Of a stretch of DNA of 64,000 nucleotides, positions 21,283-30,753 are shown piece after piece (within the stretch, counting starts at the first letter, position 1; every line of letters starts with the position of its first letter). Under the pieces are notes generated by a model, which ran no database searches, was not told the origin of the DNA, and saw only the letters and a program-made list of their open reading frames with translations. Origin of the DNA: Psychrobacter sp. JCM 18902 (GTDB lineage Bacteria; Pseudomonadota; Gammaproteobacteria; Pseudomonadales; Moraxellaceae); contig NZ_CAJHBK010000001.1 in the NCBI RefSeq assembly GCF_904846615.1, positions 1,860,001-1,924,000 of the forward strand. The letters are read 5' to 3'. Both the position numbers and the translations under genes were made by a program.

Positions 21283-21759
21283 ATGAGTAACGCTACTAAT
21301 CAAATCGGTCTAGAAAAAGCTGACATGAGCGAAGTCATTGCACAACTAAACAATTTATTGTCAACTTACCACGTCTTTTATTTAAACGTCCGTGGCTATC
21401 ACTGGAATGTAAAAGGTGAGCATTTTTTCACCTTGCATCCAAAATTTGAAGAATTGTATACTGCGCTACAGTTACAAATTGATGAAATCGCTGAACGTAT
21501 CTTAACTTTGGGCGGCACACCGCTGCATGCTTATAGCGATTTTACTCAGCATACTAGCATTCAAGAAGATAAAAACGTCAAAGATGGCAATGCTTGTGTG
21601 AAAGGTGTGGTAACTGGTTTACAAGCTTTAATTACAGAGCAGCGTAAAGTATCTACTCTAGCAGCAGACAGTGAAGATCAAGGAACAGCTGACCTCGTAG
21701 ATGCCTATGTACAAGAGCAAGAAAAGCTCATCTGGATGTATAACGCCTTTTTGGGTTAA
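21283..21759 (+). CDS. dps: Dps-like ferritin / DNA-protection protein
   Basis: 158-residue ferritin-like protein that forms a 12-mer, oxidises iron with peroxide and protects DNA in stress and stationary phase. Family motifs are intact: the ferroxidase helix LLSTYHVFYLNVRGYHWNVKG (His and Trp), FFTLHPKFEELY, and DEIAERILTLGGTPLHAY with the metal-binding Asp/Glu residues. The start is ATGAGTAACG because the ribosome binding site (aaggata) lies just upstream; an in-frame ATG 66 bases earlier would add an unconserved Ser-rich leader. The N-terminal tail is not strongly basic, so direct DNA binding by the tail is doubtful. Regulation (OxyR or Fur) cannot be read from the sequence. Confidence 0.92.
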   Translation: MSNATNQIGLEKADMSEVIAQLNNLLSTYHVFYLNVRGYHWNVKGEHFFTLHPKFEELYTALQLQIDEIAERILTLGGTPLHAYSDFTQHTSIQEDKNVKDGNACVKGVVTGLQALITEQRKVSTLAADSEDQGTADLVDAYVQEQEKLIWMYNAFLG

Positions 21760-21786
21760 TCATTACTAATGAAACAGTACATCACT

Positions 21787-21958
21787 AGGGCGTGTCCTCA
21801 TTTTAAAAATGGTGATAAAAATGAGATAAATTGCCGTTAAACAAGGAAGATAGCGCTGTTAATATCGAGATATTGATAAGCTATTTGACGATGTTTAACA
21901 AAATTTAGCCATTTTTAGCCCATTTAGAGAGTAATTGATTGAATTGAGGACACTCCCT
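21787..21958. mobile_element. 172-bp MITE-like element with 14-bp terminal inverted repeats
   Basis: Ends are AGGGCGTGTCCTCA and, inverted, AGGGAGTGTCCTCA (13 of 14 match). It has no coding capacity. An inner inverted repeat (GTTAAACA / TGTTTAAC) lets it fold into a long hairpin. A half copy with the same end and the same internal CTAAATGGGCTAAAAATGG block occurs at 36773-36824. I see no clear target-site duplication, so the family is unassigned. Confidence 0.65.
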
Positions 21959-21972
21959 AAAATCTAGATCAT

Positions 21973-22003
21973 AAAAAAGCACCTACTTTAGGTGCTTTTT
22001 TTG
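21973..22003. terminator. bidirectional terminator between dps and the DUF2057 gene
   Basis: AAAAAAGCACCTA / TAGGTGCTTTTTT, a compact perfect hairpin with a 3-base loop and both A- and T-runs. It lies about 25 bases past the DUF2057-gene stop and would serve both converging genes. Confidence 0.88.
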
Positions 22004-22026
22004 TGCTTGCTGTTGCTAATGAAACC

Positions 22027-22716
22027 TTATTTTTGCATCCATTGACGCATTTTTTCGCGCTCAGCAGGCGTGGCTTGTAACCAAATTTGCATAAATTGAT
22101 CTAAGGTATTAGCAGATGAATTAACGCTAGTGGTTTGCTTAGTAGTCGCTACCGTACCCGTATTCACATTTGGTTGATCTAATGCGGCAATCGCACGCTG
22201 ATTCTGTAGCTCTGCATCACCTGCTCCGCCAAACACACCGCCGAACGCCTTGCCTAAGCCTGACAACAAGCCACCTTGGTTACCAGCGATACCTTGCTGA
22301 CTTGCAACCACAGTATTGTTTTTCTCTACTGCCAGTATTGGACGCTTGGCATATTCTTTAGCTGCTGCATACTCTTCTGGCTGATTCGGCATGGTCAGAC
22401 GATAGGTTTGATTGTCAGCCAATTCTGCCGTCACGCTCACATTACCCGAACGTAAATAATCATGCTCATCACGGCGCAAATCATATAAGCGATCATACTT
22501 CGCAGTAATCGCATGTTGACCCGGCTGAAGCGTAAACTTTTTAGTCAATGGTTGAAAAGCGCTCTGCTGCACTTCTTGCCCATTAATAGCCGTGACTTTG
22601 ATATGGTCATCAACCAGTAGCGTTACTTCAGCATGCGACAGCATAGAGACAGAGCCTGCACCAATAAGCAACGTGCTGATGGTCAGTTTTTTTAGCAAAG
22701 AAGCATTGGATTTCAT
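22027..22716 (-). CDS. DUF2057 (YccT/CsgI-like) exported protein
   Basis: About 229 residues with a signal peptide (basic start, hydrophobic TISTLLIGAGSVSMLSHA, cleavage after the final Ala). The mature part begins VTLLVDDHIKVTAINGQEV and continues with GQHAITAKYDRLYDL and YRLTMPNQPEEYAAAKEYAKRP, which is the DUF2057 pattern. Enteric YccT (CsgI) inhibits curli assembly; no curli genes are seen here, so its role is open. The C-terminal third is a Gly/Asn/Thr-rich linker and a short helical tail (LDQFMQIWLQATPAEREKM). The second ATG is preferred, since GGA lies 9 bases upstream, over one 12 bases earlier that has no ribosome binding site. Confidence 0.8.
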   Translation of the reverse strand: MKSNASLLKKLTISTLLIGAGSVSMLSHAEVTLLVDDHIKVTAINGQEVQQSAFQPLTKKFTLQPGQHAITAKYDRLYDLRRDEHDYLRSGNVSVTAELADNQTYRLTMPNQPEEYAAAKEYAKRPILAVEKNNTVVASQQGIAGNQGGLLSGLGKAFGGVFGGAGDAELQNQRAIAALDQPNVNTGTVATTKQTTSVNSSANTLDQFMQIWLQATPAEREKMRQWMQK

Positions 22717-22791
22717 AAGTGATTCCATTAATAGTGAAAACGTTTTGGCAATAGTAAAAGCGCTTTGGATAAAAGACTTTAGTTTTGAATG

Positions 22792-23595
22792 CTAAAAATC
22801 CAGTGGCATCGTATGTTGATCTTGTTCCGCTGAATCGTTATCTACTTGTGTCTCTTGCGCAATATCAGCAAGCTCTGCTGCTAGTGTCTGCTCATCAATG
22901 GTACGCAATGCGTCAGTGATGACTGCTTTGGATATATTGCTACGCCCAAGGTTCGAAAACATCGGCTGAATATAATTGAGTACTTCCATCATCGCACCGA
23001 TGCGATGTGGTCCCTCAGTAAGCAAATAATCAATAATTCGATCATCAAACTGCCAACCACGTCGACGCAAGATAGATTGTAATAACGCCTGACGGTCAGC
23101 TAAGTCATGACCATTAGGTACTTTAAACGTAGGTGCTTGTGCCAAACGAGTCAGCAAATCCCTCAATTGAAAGGGCAAATCACCAGCAGGCTTATTGGCT
23201 GCAAACAACAATTGACGCTGGCCTTCACGACTGCGATTAATCAAATGAAATAAGGCTTCTTGCCATTGACTGCTTTGCTCCAGCACCTCTAAATCATCGA
23301 TCGCGATTAGATCGAAGTTTTCTAGAGAGGAGAGGACGTGCACATCGGTATGAATCAACTCATTGAGTGACAAACAAATCGCTGACTTGTCCATCTCAAT
23401 AAATGACTCACAGATAGCAGACAATAAGTGCGACTTGCCCGTAGCAGGACTGCCAAATAGGTACAGCTGACCAATCAGGCCGACATGTAGTTGCCGCACT
23501 GCATCAATAATCGACATCCAACCAGGACCGGCGAAGTCACTTAGACTTGCATCATGCTTAATGTCCAGATTGAGACTTAGCTGTGCTTCTGCCAT
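22792..23595 (-). CDS. hda: DnaA regulatory inactivator Hda
   Basis: AAA+ protein (267 residues), paralogous to DnaA domain III, that binds the DNA-loaded sliding clamp and triggers hydrolysis of DnaA-bound ATP to prevent re-initiation. The N-terminal clamp-binding peptide is QLSLNL (residues 4-9). The nucleotide site is LFGSPATGKSHLLSAI and the Walker B region is FDLIAIDDLEVL; the arginine-finger region near DLLTRLAQAPTFKVP follows. The last 30 residues are a polar tail beyond the usual Hda length (about 235-250). It is adjacent to an AI-2E-type permease and purMN, a neighbourhood known from other gammaproteobacteria. There is no strong ribosome binding site. Confidence 0.9.
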   Translation of the reverse strand: MAEAQLSLNLDIKHDASLSDFAGPGWMSIIDAVRQLHVGLIGQLYLFGSPATGKSHLLSAICESFIEMDKSAICLSLNELIHTDVHVLSSLENFDLIAIDDLEVLEQSSQWQEALFHLINRSREGQRQLLFAANKPAGDLPFQLRDLLTRLAQAPTFKVPNGHDLADRQALLQSILRRRGWQFDDRIIDYLLTEGPHRIGAMMEVLNYIQPMFSNLGRSNISKAVITDALRTIDEQTLAAELADIAQETQVDNDSAEQDQHTMPLDF

Positions 23596-23930
23596 GAATC
23601 ATCAACTCGTTTTGCGTAATGCAATAAATAAAAAGATAAATTATTAATAACTGTCTTTGAGATGCTCTTATACTACCTGATATAAACTTACTGCGTTAGC
23701 ATCTCGTTGTTTTAATCGAGAGTATATCTGAGAATTACTTACTTAATAAAAGCCATCTTGTTAACGACCAACTGGATAACGGCTGATACTGTCAATACTG
23801 CGCCTATATATAACATATTTGCAAAATGACTGACAAGTCTTTTACCTATTAAGCCTTATCCATCACTGTTTATCCCTCACACCATTTACTATTAATTCCC
23901 CATGGCTCTATCAATTTAACGATAAAGTTA
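23596..23930. other. 335-bp spacer between hda and the AI-2E-type permease
   Basis: AT-rich; presumably the hda promoter. No gene, terminator or repeat is identified. Confidence 0.35.
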
Positions 23931-25037
23931 TTATCTCTTCTCAAACAAAGCCAATTGCTTACGACCTTTATAAAAATCTGTCGAACGATAGTAGATGTAT
24001 AAATGGCGAAACAGTACATTAAGCACGGCAGACACTGGCAGTGCGATGAGCATACCAACAAAACCCAATAAGCTTGCGCCTGCCAATACGGCAAAAATCA
24101 CCCAAAGCGGCGATAGACCTATCTTATCACCCAATAGTAACGGCTGTAGAATATAACCTTCGGCGGCTTGCCCAACTAAAAACGCTCCGACGATCAGCGA
24201 CAAATACGTCCAATTTAGCCCAAACTGGAACAGGCAGGCGATAATGGCAGCGATAAAACCAATGCCAAAACCCAAATAAGGAACAAAGCTAGCAATACCG
24301 GCAACCATACCAATAATAAGCCCAAGCTCAAGCCCAATAAGCTGTAATTGCACCGCATAAATAGCACCCAATAATACCATCACCAATAGCTGACCTTTGA
24401 TAAATGCCATCAATGCAAGGTCACACTCTCGAGCAATCTGAATGACTTTTTTACTATACGCAGCGGGAATCGCCAGCTTCCATGTTTGCAGACGCTGATC
24501 CCAATTAAATAAGAAATAAAAGGTAAGAATCGGTACTAGCACAATGAGTCCTGCATTATTGATGAAGTTCATGCTCGACACCAATATTTGGTTCATCATG
24601 GTACTGGCATCTTCAAACTTATAATTGGTCTGCATGTATTCAACCAATGTCTCAGAAAACCCTTTAGACTCCAACTCTGGCAGATTGATACGACTGTTGT
24701 TAACGAACCATTCACGTACGACTTCATTATACCAAGTTAAGACCTTAGGCAGGTACTCCCACGCCGCTTGCAACTGATGCCACAAGGTCGGTATCAACCA
24801 CCATAGCAGTAGCACCATTCCTAAAGTGATGGTGGAGTAGACAATGATAATCGCCACCCAGCGTTTGATATACTTCGATAAGCGTTTGACCAGCGGATTG
24901 AACAAGTAAGCCAGTACGAAAGCAAAGACAAACGGTATAATGACTGGCATCATCAAATACAGTAACAATATACCCACCACCATCGCAACGACAATAAATA
25001 AGCGCCGAAAAAAAGGATCTATTGGTTGGTTCATCAT
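23931..25037 (-). CDS. AI-2E family transporter (PerM/YdiK type)
   Basis: Polytopic inner-membrane protein of 368 residues. There is an N-terminal pair of helices (FIVVAMVVGILLLYLMMPVI and PFVFAFVLAYLFNPLVKRL), a third helix, a long amphipathic region, then five C-terminal helices. The family signature appears in VPYLGFGIGFIAAIIACLF and in AEGYILQPLLLGDKIGLSPLWV. Family members move varied small molecules or ions, and AI-2 export is shown for only a few, so the substrate is unknown. It resembles PerM. The ribosome binding site (aggattccttgtc) supports the first of two adjacent ATGs. Confidence 0.87.
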   Translation of the reverse strand: MMNQPIDPFFRRLFIVVAMVVGILLLYLMMPVIIPFVFAFVLAYLFNPLVKRLSKYIKRWVAIIIVYSTITLGMVLLLWWLIPTLWHQLQAAWEYLPKVLTWYNEVVREWFVNNSRINLPELESKGFSETLVEYMQTNYKFEDASTMMNQILVSSMNFINNAGLIVLVPILTFYFLFNWDQRLQTWKLAIPAAYSKKVIQIARECDLALMAFIKGQLLVMVLLGAIYAVQLQLIGLELGLIIGMVAGIASFVPYLGFGIGFIAAIIACLFQFGLNWTYLSLIVGAFLVGQAAEGYILQPLLLGDKIGLSPLWVIFAVLAGASLLGFVGMLIALPVSAVLNVLFRHLYIYYRSTDFYKGRKQLALFEKR

Positions 25038-25378
25038 GACAAGGAATCCTATGATAGGCTGATTTAAGATGGGAGTATAATTGAAAGAAATGATACGTCT
25101 TATCGTACAACAACGGCGTAATAGCGAACTGTTATCGACAATAAATTTAGCGTTCCATTATCGCAGAGTACAGCAAAAAATCCGTCATTTTTTGTTTCTT
25201 CACTTTTTATTTACCACTTAAAGTCAGTCTTCGTGAAATATCCGCCAAATATCCGCAAGTTGCTTTGCGAGTAAGGGTCATTTTTGGGTATAATGCGCGC
25301 ACTATATTCAGAATTAACACGACCAACTCGATTTTCTACTGACAGACCTTCATTCCCTATAAAATTTGTGAGATGACC
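25038..25378. other. 340-bp divergent promoter region, permease / purM
   Basis: Carries the purM promoter described separately. I do not see an obvious PurR-type palindrome. Confidence 0.4.
25265..25294 (+). promoter_or_regulatory. putative sigma-70 promoter of purMN
   Basis: A consensus -10 (TATAAT, 25289-25294) with a -35-like TTGCGA (25265-25270) at 18-base spacing, about 80 bases before purM. The -10 is perfect and the -35 matches four of six positions. Confidence 0.6.
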
Positions 25379-26428
25379 ATGAGTAACAAGCCTTCTTTAA
25401 GCTACAAAGATGCTGGTGTTGATATTGATGCTGGCGATGCGTTGGTACAACGTATTAAATCAGTGGCAAAAGCCACCTCGCGCCCTGAGGTTGTAGGCGG
25501 ACTTGGCGGCTTTGGAGCACTTTGTCGTATACCAACTGGTTACACTTCTCCTCTACTCGTGTCAGGCACTGACGGCGTCGGTACTAAGCTCAAGCTGGCA
25601 TTACAGCTAAACCGTCACGACACGATCGGTATCGACTTGGTCGCCATGTGCGTCAACGATTTATTGGTGTGCGGTGCAGAGCCATTATTTTTCTTAGACT
25701 ATTATGCAACTGGCAAGCTTGATATTGATGTAGCAGCGACTGTGGTCACTGGTATTGGTGAAGGCTGTAAGCTATCAAACTGTGCTCTGATCGGCGGTGA
25801 AACGGCTGAGATGCCAGGCATGTATCAAGACGACGATTATGACTTGGCAGGCTTTTGTGTCGGTGTGGTTGAAGAAGCGGAAGTCATCACTGGCGAAAAC
25901 GTCGCGGAAGGCGATGTATTGATCGCTCTTGCCTCAAGTGGTGCACACTCAAACGGTTATTCATTGGTACGTAAAGTCATCGAAGTCAGCGGCATTGATG
26001 TGACTAGCAGTGATGAGCAATTAGACGGTCAGCCTATCCAAGATGCGTTAATGGCCCCTACTCGCATCTATGTTAAAGCGATTAAAGCGCTACAAGATAC
26101 TCTTGGTAGCTCAGCGCTGCATGCAATGTCACATATCACTGGTGGCGGCTTAACCGATAATTTACCACGTGTATTACCAGAAAATTTAGCTGCTAGTATT
26201 GATACCAATAGCTGGCAGTTCTCAGAGCTATTCACTTGGTTACAAACCCAAGGAAATATCGAGCAAAGCGAGATGTACCGCACCTTTAACTGCGGCGTTG
26301 GTTTTGTCATTGTCGTGCCTAAAGATAAAGCAGATGCGGCTATTCAAACTTTGAACGATGCTGGTGAAAAAGCATGGAAATTAGGCGAAATGGTGAAGCG
26401 TGAAGCGGACGCAGTGGTGTACCGTTAA
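25379..26428 (+). CDS. purM: phosphoribosylformylglycinamidine cyclo-ligase (AIR synthetase)
   Basis: Purine synthesis step 5: ATP-dependent ring closure of FGAM to AIR. About 349 residues, standard length. Family hallmarks are [16 protein letters not shown] at the N-terminus, [13 protein letters not shown], the ATP/substrate loop [40 protein letters not shown] (shown here in two runs: [15 protein letters not shown] and LDYYATGKL), [11 protein letters not shown] and [16 protein letters not shown]. Two in-frame ATGs lie six bases apart. The second is preferred because GTGAG lies six bases before it, while the first directly abuts that site. The stop overlaps the purN start (TAATG), so the two are translationally coupled. 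Confidence 0.95.
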   Translation: MSNKPSLSYKDAGVDIDAGDALVQRIKSVAKATSRPEVVGGLGGFGALCRIPTGYTSPLLVSGTDGVGTKLKLALQLNRHDTIGIDLVAMCVNDLLVCGAEPLFFLDYYATGKLDIDVAATVVTGIGEGCKLSNCALIGGETAEMPGMYQDDDYDLAGFCVGVVEEAEVITGENVAEGDVLIALASSGAHSNGYSLVRKVIEVSGIDVTSSDEQLDGQPIQDALMAPTRIYVKAIKALQDTLGSSALHAMSHITGGGLTDNLPRVLPENLAASIDTNSWQFSELFTWLQTQGNIEQSEMYRTFNCGVGFVIVVPKDKADAAIQTLNDAGEKAWKLGEMVKREADAVVYR

Positions 26429-27120
26429 TGTTAGACAGTCAAAAAAAAATTGATAACAACCCTTTACGGATTGCTGTACTGGTATCTGGTAGTGGTAGCA
26501 ACTTGCAAGTACTGATAGATGCGATGCAAGCTGGCGCACTGCCAATTGAGATTGTTGGCGTCATTAGTAACCGTGAGGATGCTTATGCCGTCACCCGTGC
26601 AAAAGACGCTGACATTCCTGTGGCAGTATTGTCACATGTTGCTAGCGGCAAACGCATGGGAATCAAGACTTTTGAGACTCATGCCAGCAGCCAACTAGCA
26701 TCATGGCAACCAGATCTCATTGTGTTAGCTGGTTTTATGCGTGTCTTGAGTGCAGATTTTATCGATAATGCACCAGCGCCGATGATTAATTTGCATCCCT
26801 CTTTGCTACCTGTCTATAAAGGCCTTGATACCCACCAGCGTGCGATACAAGCAGGTGAGCGACATCATGGCTGTAGTATTCATGTGGTCACTGCCGAGCT
26901 TGACGCGGGTACTGTTTTGACCCAAGCGCTGTTAGAGATACATCAAAGAGACACTGCCGATAGCTTGCAAGCACGTGTGCAAAAGCTTGAGCATCAATTG
27001 CTCCCTTGGACGATTTTATTATTGGCCAAAGGCGCACTTTCGCTGGACCATGCTCAAGCATCCAATCAACAAAGTATGTCTTTACCAACGCTACCGTTAA
27101 AACTATATTTGAACGACTGA
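26428..27120 (+). CDS. purN: phosphoribosylglycinamide formyltransferase
   Basis: Purine synthesis step 3: transfers a formyl group from 10-formyl-THF to GAR. 230 residues, slightly longer than the usual 210-ish owing to a polar N-terminal leader and a C-terminal tail. Substrate-binding VSGSGSNLQVLIDA near residue 20, then VLAGFMRVLS, the catalytic-loop segment MINLHPSLLPVYKG (Asn, His) and the Asp-containing VVTAELDAGTVLTQA are present. It overlaps purM by one base. A convergent terminator follows. Confidence 0.94.
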   Translation: MLDSQKKIDNNPLRIAVLVSGSGSNLQVLIDAMQAGALPIEIVGVISNREDAYAVTRAKDADIPVAVLSHVASGKRMGIKTFETHASSQLASWQPDLIVLAGFMRVLSADFIDNAPAPMINLHPSLLPVYKGLDTHQRAIQAGERHHGCSIHVVTAELDAGTVLTQALLEIHQRDTADSLQARVQKLEHQLLPWTILLLAKGALSLDHAQASNQQSMSLPTLPLKLYLND

Positions 27121-27179
27121 GTAAATAGCGACAGTCACAAATTATCAGGCACCAACTATCAAACTTAAACTCTTCGCAT

Positions 27180-27218
27180 AAAAAAGCCCAGTCACTTAAT
27201 GAATGACTGGGCTTTCTA
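27180..27218. terminator. convergent terminator, purN / aldehyde dehydrogenase
   Basis: Perfect 12-bp stem AAAGCCCAGTCA / TGACTGGGCTTT with a 9-base loop. The T-run is best on the minus strand (six T), so it mainly ends the aldehyde dehydrogenase gene, but it can also stop purN. Confidence 0.88.
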
Positions 27219-27270
27219 ATAGCTACCTTTAAAATCTTCTAAAGCATATTAATCCCGAAGACGTCAGCTA

Positions 27271-28653
27271 TTATTGACTTTTATGAACGTGTAACCCTTT
27301 AATATTTACAAATTCTTTGATACCAAAGCCGCCATGCTCGCGACCATGACCTGAGTTCTTCACTCCACCAAATGGCAACCCTGGATTTGCAAGACCGTAA
27401 CCATTGATATAGACCATACCCGTATCAAACTCTTCGCGCGCTAGGCGAATGGCTTTGTCTTCGTCTTTAGAGAAGATAGCACCGCCCAAACCGTAGCGAC
27501 TGTCATTGGCAATGCGTAATGCATCATCTTGGTCTTTAGCTCGTATTAATGAGGCGACAGGACCAAATAATTCGTCATCATAGGCAGGTTGTCCTTTTTC
27601 GACATTCTCCAAGATAGTTGCTGGATAAAAACTGCCTTTACCTTCTGGCAATTGACCACCAACAGCAATCGTTGCGCCTTTTGCTACACTGTCTTCTACT
27701 TGCTCATGCAATTTTTCTTGTAAATCTTTGCGGGCTAATGGACCAAGATCAGAGGCATCATCCATCGGATCGCCAGATTTAGCGTCTGCAAATTTTTTGA
27801 CAATGCGTTCACGGAAATCATCGTATAAGCTATCAACAACGATAAAGCGCTTAGCGGCGACACAAGTTTCACCATTATTAATGAGACGCGCTTGGGTACA
27901 AGTTTCTACCGCTAACTCTACATCAGCATCTTCTAAGACAATAAAGGCATCGTTTGAGCCTAATTCTAGCACCACCTTTTTAATGGCTTTTGCTGCTTGC
28001 TGACCCACAATGCTACCAGCACCGTCGCTACCTGTCAGTGTGACACCGCGCACTTTGTCATGACCGATTAATGCTTCTGATTGGTCGTGATCGATTAAAA
28101 TCGTACGGAACAAATCGTTTGGTAACTCTGACTCATGGAAGATTTTTTCGATTAACAAGCCTGAACCAGTCACGTTTGACGCGTGCTTGAGTAAAATACT
28201 ATTACCTGCCATCAGATTTGCGATGGTATAACGGAATACTTGGTAAGCAGGAAAGTTCCATGGCTGCATGCCATAAATGACACCGATAGGCTGATAGGTC
28301 ACAATACCTTTCTTCAAGCCTTCAATATCACGTTCATCGTCAGCAAGTGCAGCCACCCCTTTTTCTGCGGTATAGTCGCAAATTGCTTTACACAAATCTA
28401 TTTCTTGCAAACTCTGACTATAGAGCTTACCACGCTCCTCAGTCATAAGTTTAGACAACTCTTCTTTGTACTTGAGCAATGTCTCACCGATAGAATTGAT
28501 GACTTTTGCACGCGCTTCGTGGCTGGTTTTACGCCACTCAGTAAATGCTTGGTGCGAGGATTCAACAATCTTGTTCACCTCATCATTACTCATGTAATCG
28601 TATTCTTTGATCGCTTCACCTGTTGCTGGGTTTATAGTAGTAATATCTGCCAT
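27271..28653 (-). CDS. succinate-semialdehyde-type aldehyde dehydrogenase (Sad/GabD-like)
   Basis: NAD(P)-dependent aldehyde dehydrogenase of 460 residues, closest by look to the Sad/YneI branch that oxidises succinate semialdehyde. It starts directly with TINPATGEAIKEY, lacking the N-terminal extension of longer family members. Key residues are the Asn in MQPWNFPAYQ, Glu in VLELGSNDAF, catalytic Cys in NNGETCVAAKR, and the C-terminal GGVKNSGHGREHG. No GABA transaminase gene is nearby, so the substrate is inferred only. The ribosome binding site (aaggataataatc) is good. It appears monocistronic. Confidence 0.88.
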   Translation of the reverse strand: MADITTINPATGEAIKEYDYMSNDEVNKIVESSHQAFTEWRKTSHEARAKVINSIGETLLKYKEELSKLMTEERGKLYSQSLQEIDLCKAICDYTAEKGVAALADDERDIEGLKKGIVTYQPIGVIYGMQPWNFPAYQVFRYTIANLMAGNSILLKHASNVTGSGLLIEKIFHESELPNDLFRTILIDHDQSEALIGHDKVRGVTLTGSDGAGSIVGQQAAKAIKKVVLELGSNDAFIVLEDADVELAVETCTQARLINNGETCVAAKRFIVVDSLYDDFRERIVKKFADAKSGDPMDDASDLGPLARKDLQEKLHEQVEDSVAKGATIAVGGQLPEGKGSFYPATILENVEKGQPAYDDELFGPVASLIRAKDQDDALRIANDSRYGLGGAIFSKDEDKAIRLAREEFDTGMVYINGYGLANPGLPFGGVKNSGHGREHGGFGIKEFVNIKGLHVHKSQ

Positions 28654-29071
28654 GATTATTATCCTTATTTATTAAACTATTTTATTGGTTTAAAAATTGA
28701 TCGCTTCAATATCTGAAATCTTAGAAACACATAAACCTTAGGAATACATAAACCAAGAAGGGTCATTTTTATAAACGTATCTGGTTAAATTGGACAACTT
28801 CATCAACGATTTTATGAAATCCGATACTGTCGTATAACTTAACAATACGCTATGTATTTGTCTTTTTTCTTAAGTGGGATTTATCATAGCAAAATGTACA
28901 ACGAGTAGTTTTACAAGTTATGAAGAAGTGTTCGTAAGATGTTAAGAATGTGACTGACTGATTTATTAGGTCAAAATCTTGGACGATATTTTTCAGTAGA
29001 ATTACGCCAATAAAAAACCAGCGCTTGGGCTGGTTTAATAAATAAGCAATCGATAACCAAAAACAAATGGC
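28654..29071. other. 418-bp spacer between two minus-strand genes
   Basis: Contains the aldehyde dehydrogenase promoter region (AT-rich, no clear hexamers called) and, near its right end, the terminator of the LysR gene. No other feature is seen. Confidence 0.4.
29010..29038 (-). terminator. Rho-independent terminator of the LysR gene
   Basis: AAACCAGC / GCTGGTTT 8-bp stem, 6-base loop, with six T following on the minus strand; about 35 bases after the stop. Confidence 0.85.
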
Positions 29072-30061
29072 TTAAAACAAATGATTCATCACAGGAATTT
29101 CTTGGGGTGGATTCTCTTCTTCGTCAACAATTTGACGAGCCACATGCATGATAAGCTGACGCAACCAACGATGGGCGGGATGATGCTGCAACAAAGGCGA
29201 CCACGCCATCGTTAGCTCAAATTCAGGGATAAAAAATGGTGGCTCGACCATCATGATACTGTCGTTATTAGCCTGCATTTTTGCTACACGCGTAGGCAAA
29301 GTTGCAACCAAATCTTTATTGGCTGCAAGCATGGCTGGCATTTGATAGTGGCGGGTAAAAACACTGATTTGACGTTTTTGACCTAAACGTTGCAGTGCTT
29401 GATCAATTGAACCTAGGCCACCAGATTTTTCTGGATTGACACCAAATCCCACACCCATACCAGTTTTAGAGACCCAAACGTGCTGCGCCTTAAGATAATT
29501 TTTGAGATTAAAGCGATGAGCATAAGGACTGTCAGAGGACAATAGGCAGCTAAAGGTATCACGCCAGACCAAAACTTGGTGGAAACTTTGCGGAATTTCA
29601 TTAAAGCGGTTGATCGCCAAATCCACTCGCCCCTGCTCCATATCACGATATGAGACGTCCGATGGCGTTAAGAAATCTAAGATGACATTTGGTGCCTCTG
29701 AGCGCAATGCTTTGACCAATTTTGGTACCAATGTCGCTTCAGCATAGTCTGAGGTCATGATACGAAAAACGCGCGAGGTACTATAAGGACGAAACTCTGT
29801 GCGTGGCTCTAATACTTGTGTCAAATCCGCCAGTATTTCACGAATGCGTGGTTGCAGCTCAAGCGCACGCTCAGTTGGCGTCATGCCTTCGGATGAGCGT
29901 ACCAGCAACGGATCATTAAATAGCTTACGCAGCCGGCGCAAAATATTACTCATGGCAGGTTGGGTAATGCCAAGCTGCTCAGCTGCACGAGTAACGTTTT
30001 TTTCTCGTAGCAACACATCTAGATGTACCAATAAATTTAAATCTACCCGCTGCAAATTCAT
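29072..30061 (-). CDS. LysR-family transcriptional regulator, divergent from isocitrate lyase
   Basis: LysR-type regulator of 329 residues. The winged helix-turn-helix lies at residues about 6-65 (VDLNLLVHLDVLLREKNVTR, then AAEQLGITQPAMSNILRRLR), and the substrate-binding domain starts near residue 92 (FRIMTSDYAEATLVPKLV). The N-terminal pattern and the acidic C-terminus resemble the NodD/LeuO-like branch. LysR regulators often control the divergent gene, here isocitrate lyase about 690 bases away, so control of the glyoxylate shunt is plausible but unproven; the long gap weakens it. The ribosome binding site aaagagacatat supports the ATG. The effector is unknown. Confidence 0.88.
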   Translation of the reverse strand: MNLQRVDLNLLVHLDVLLREKNVTRAAEQLGITQPAMSNILRRLRKLFNDPLLVRSSEGMTPTERALELQPRIREILADLTQVLEPRTEFRPYSTSRVFRIMTSDYAEATLVPKLVKALRSEAPNVILDFLTPSDVSYRDMEQGRVDLAINRFNEIPQSFHQVLVWRDTFSCLLSSDSPYAHRFNLKNYLKAQHVWVSKTGMGVGFGVNPEKSGGLGSIDQALQRLGQKRQISVFTRHYQMPAMLAANKDLVATLPTRVAKMQANNDSIMMVEPPFFIPEFELTMAWSPLLQHHPAHRWLRQLIMHVARQIVDEEENPPQEIPVMNHLF

Positions 30062-30753
30062 ATATGTCTCTTTACCTTAAAATAAATACCACTACAAACG
30101 CGGCGTTTTTTGCCCTGTTATTTAGTATAAATCATCTATAACAGCATGAAACAAGGACAATTTTATATTAATTATTTTGATATACGCTTATTATAACTGA
30201 AATCATTCATCATAAGTCATTGTTTTATATATACTATCATAAAATTAAATACCCAAGATAATAATCATAAACTAGATAAATCAAGGCAACCTAGCTATAG
30301 TGGCTAGCAAGCTCTTAATCAGTCCTTGTCTTTAATGTTAGGCAGTCGCCGTGCGTTTTGATGGATTGACTACCATAGGTATTTTATCGCATTTTCATGC
30401 GGAAATACGGACATAACCTTTATTACGCAAACTTAATTTTTTGCTCTCATTTGTTTTTAAGCTTGAATGAGTAGTTGGCACTTTTTAGGGAAATAAGCAC
30501 TTTAACAGTCAAAAAAGACTTATAAAAAAGCGCATTCAACCTAAAACGAAAGACCCAATAATAAAAGCTGACCAATTCGACAGGTTTTATTTGCTTTTAT
30601 CATAATTTTCTTATAGTTTAGTAGAGATTGCTAACGCACAAGGTTTATATTTTAGATTTTCACTTCTGCCAGCATCTTTCTACATATATTAAAATTACCT
30701 CAATACTTGTAATTTTCTAAGTTACTAATTTTCACCACCCCAAGGAGACATAG
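30062..30753. other. 692-bp divergent region, LysR gene / isocitrate lyase
   Basis: Long, AT-rich, no supported open reading frame. It must contain both promoters and perhaps LysR sites, but I could not pick a convincing TTN11A palindrome or promoter pair by eye. Confidence 0.4.

Noticed and set aside
22792..22830. Second clamp-binding motif at the Hda C-terminus (QHTMPLDF)
   Set aside because: It resembles the consensus only loosely, and Hda already has the canonical N-terminal motif QLSLNL. It was not strong enough to report.
30062..30753. LysR operator in the aceA upstream region
   Set aside because: Several AT-rich inverted patches exist but none is a clear TTN11A palindrome. Calling one would be guesswork.
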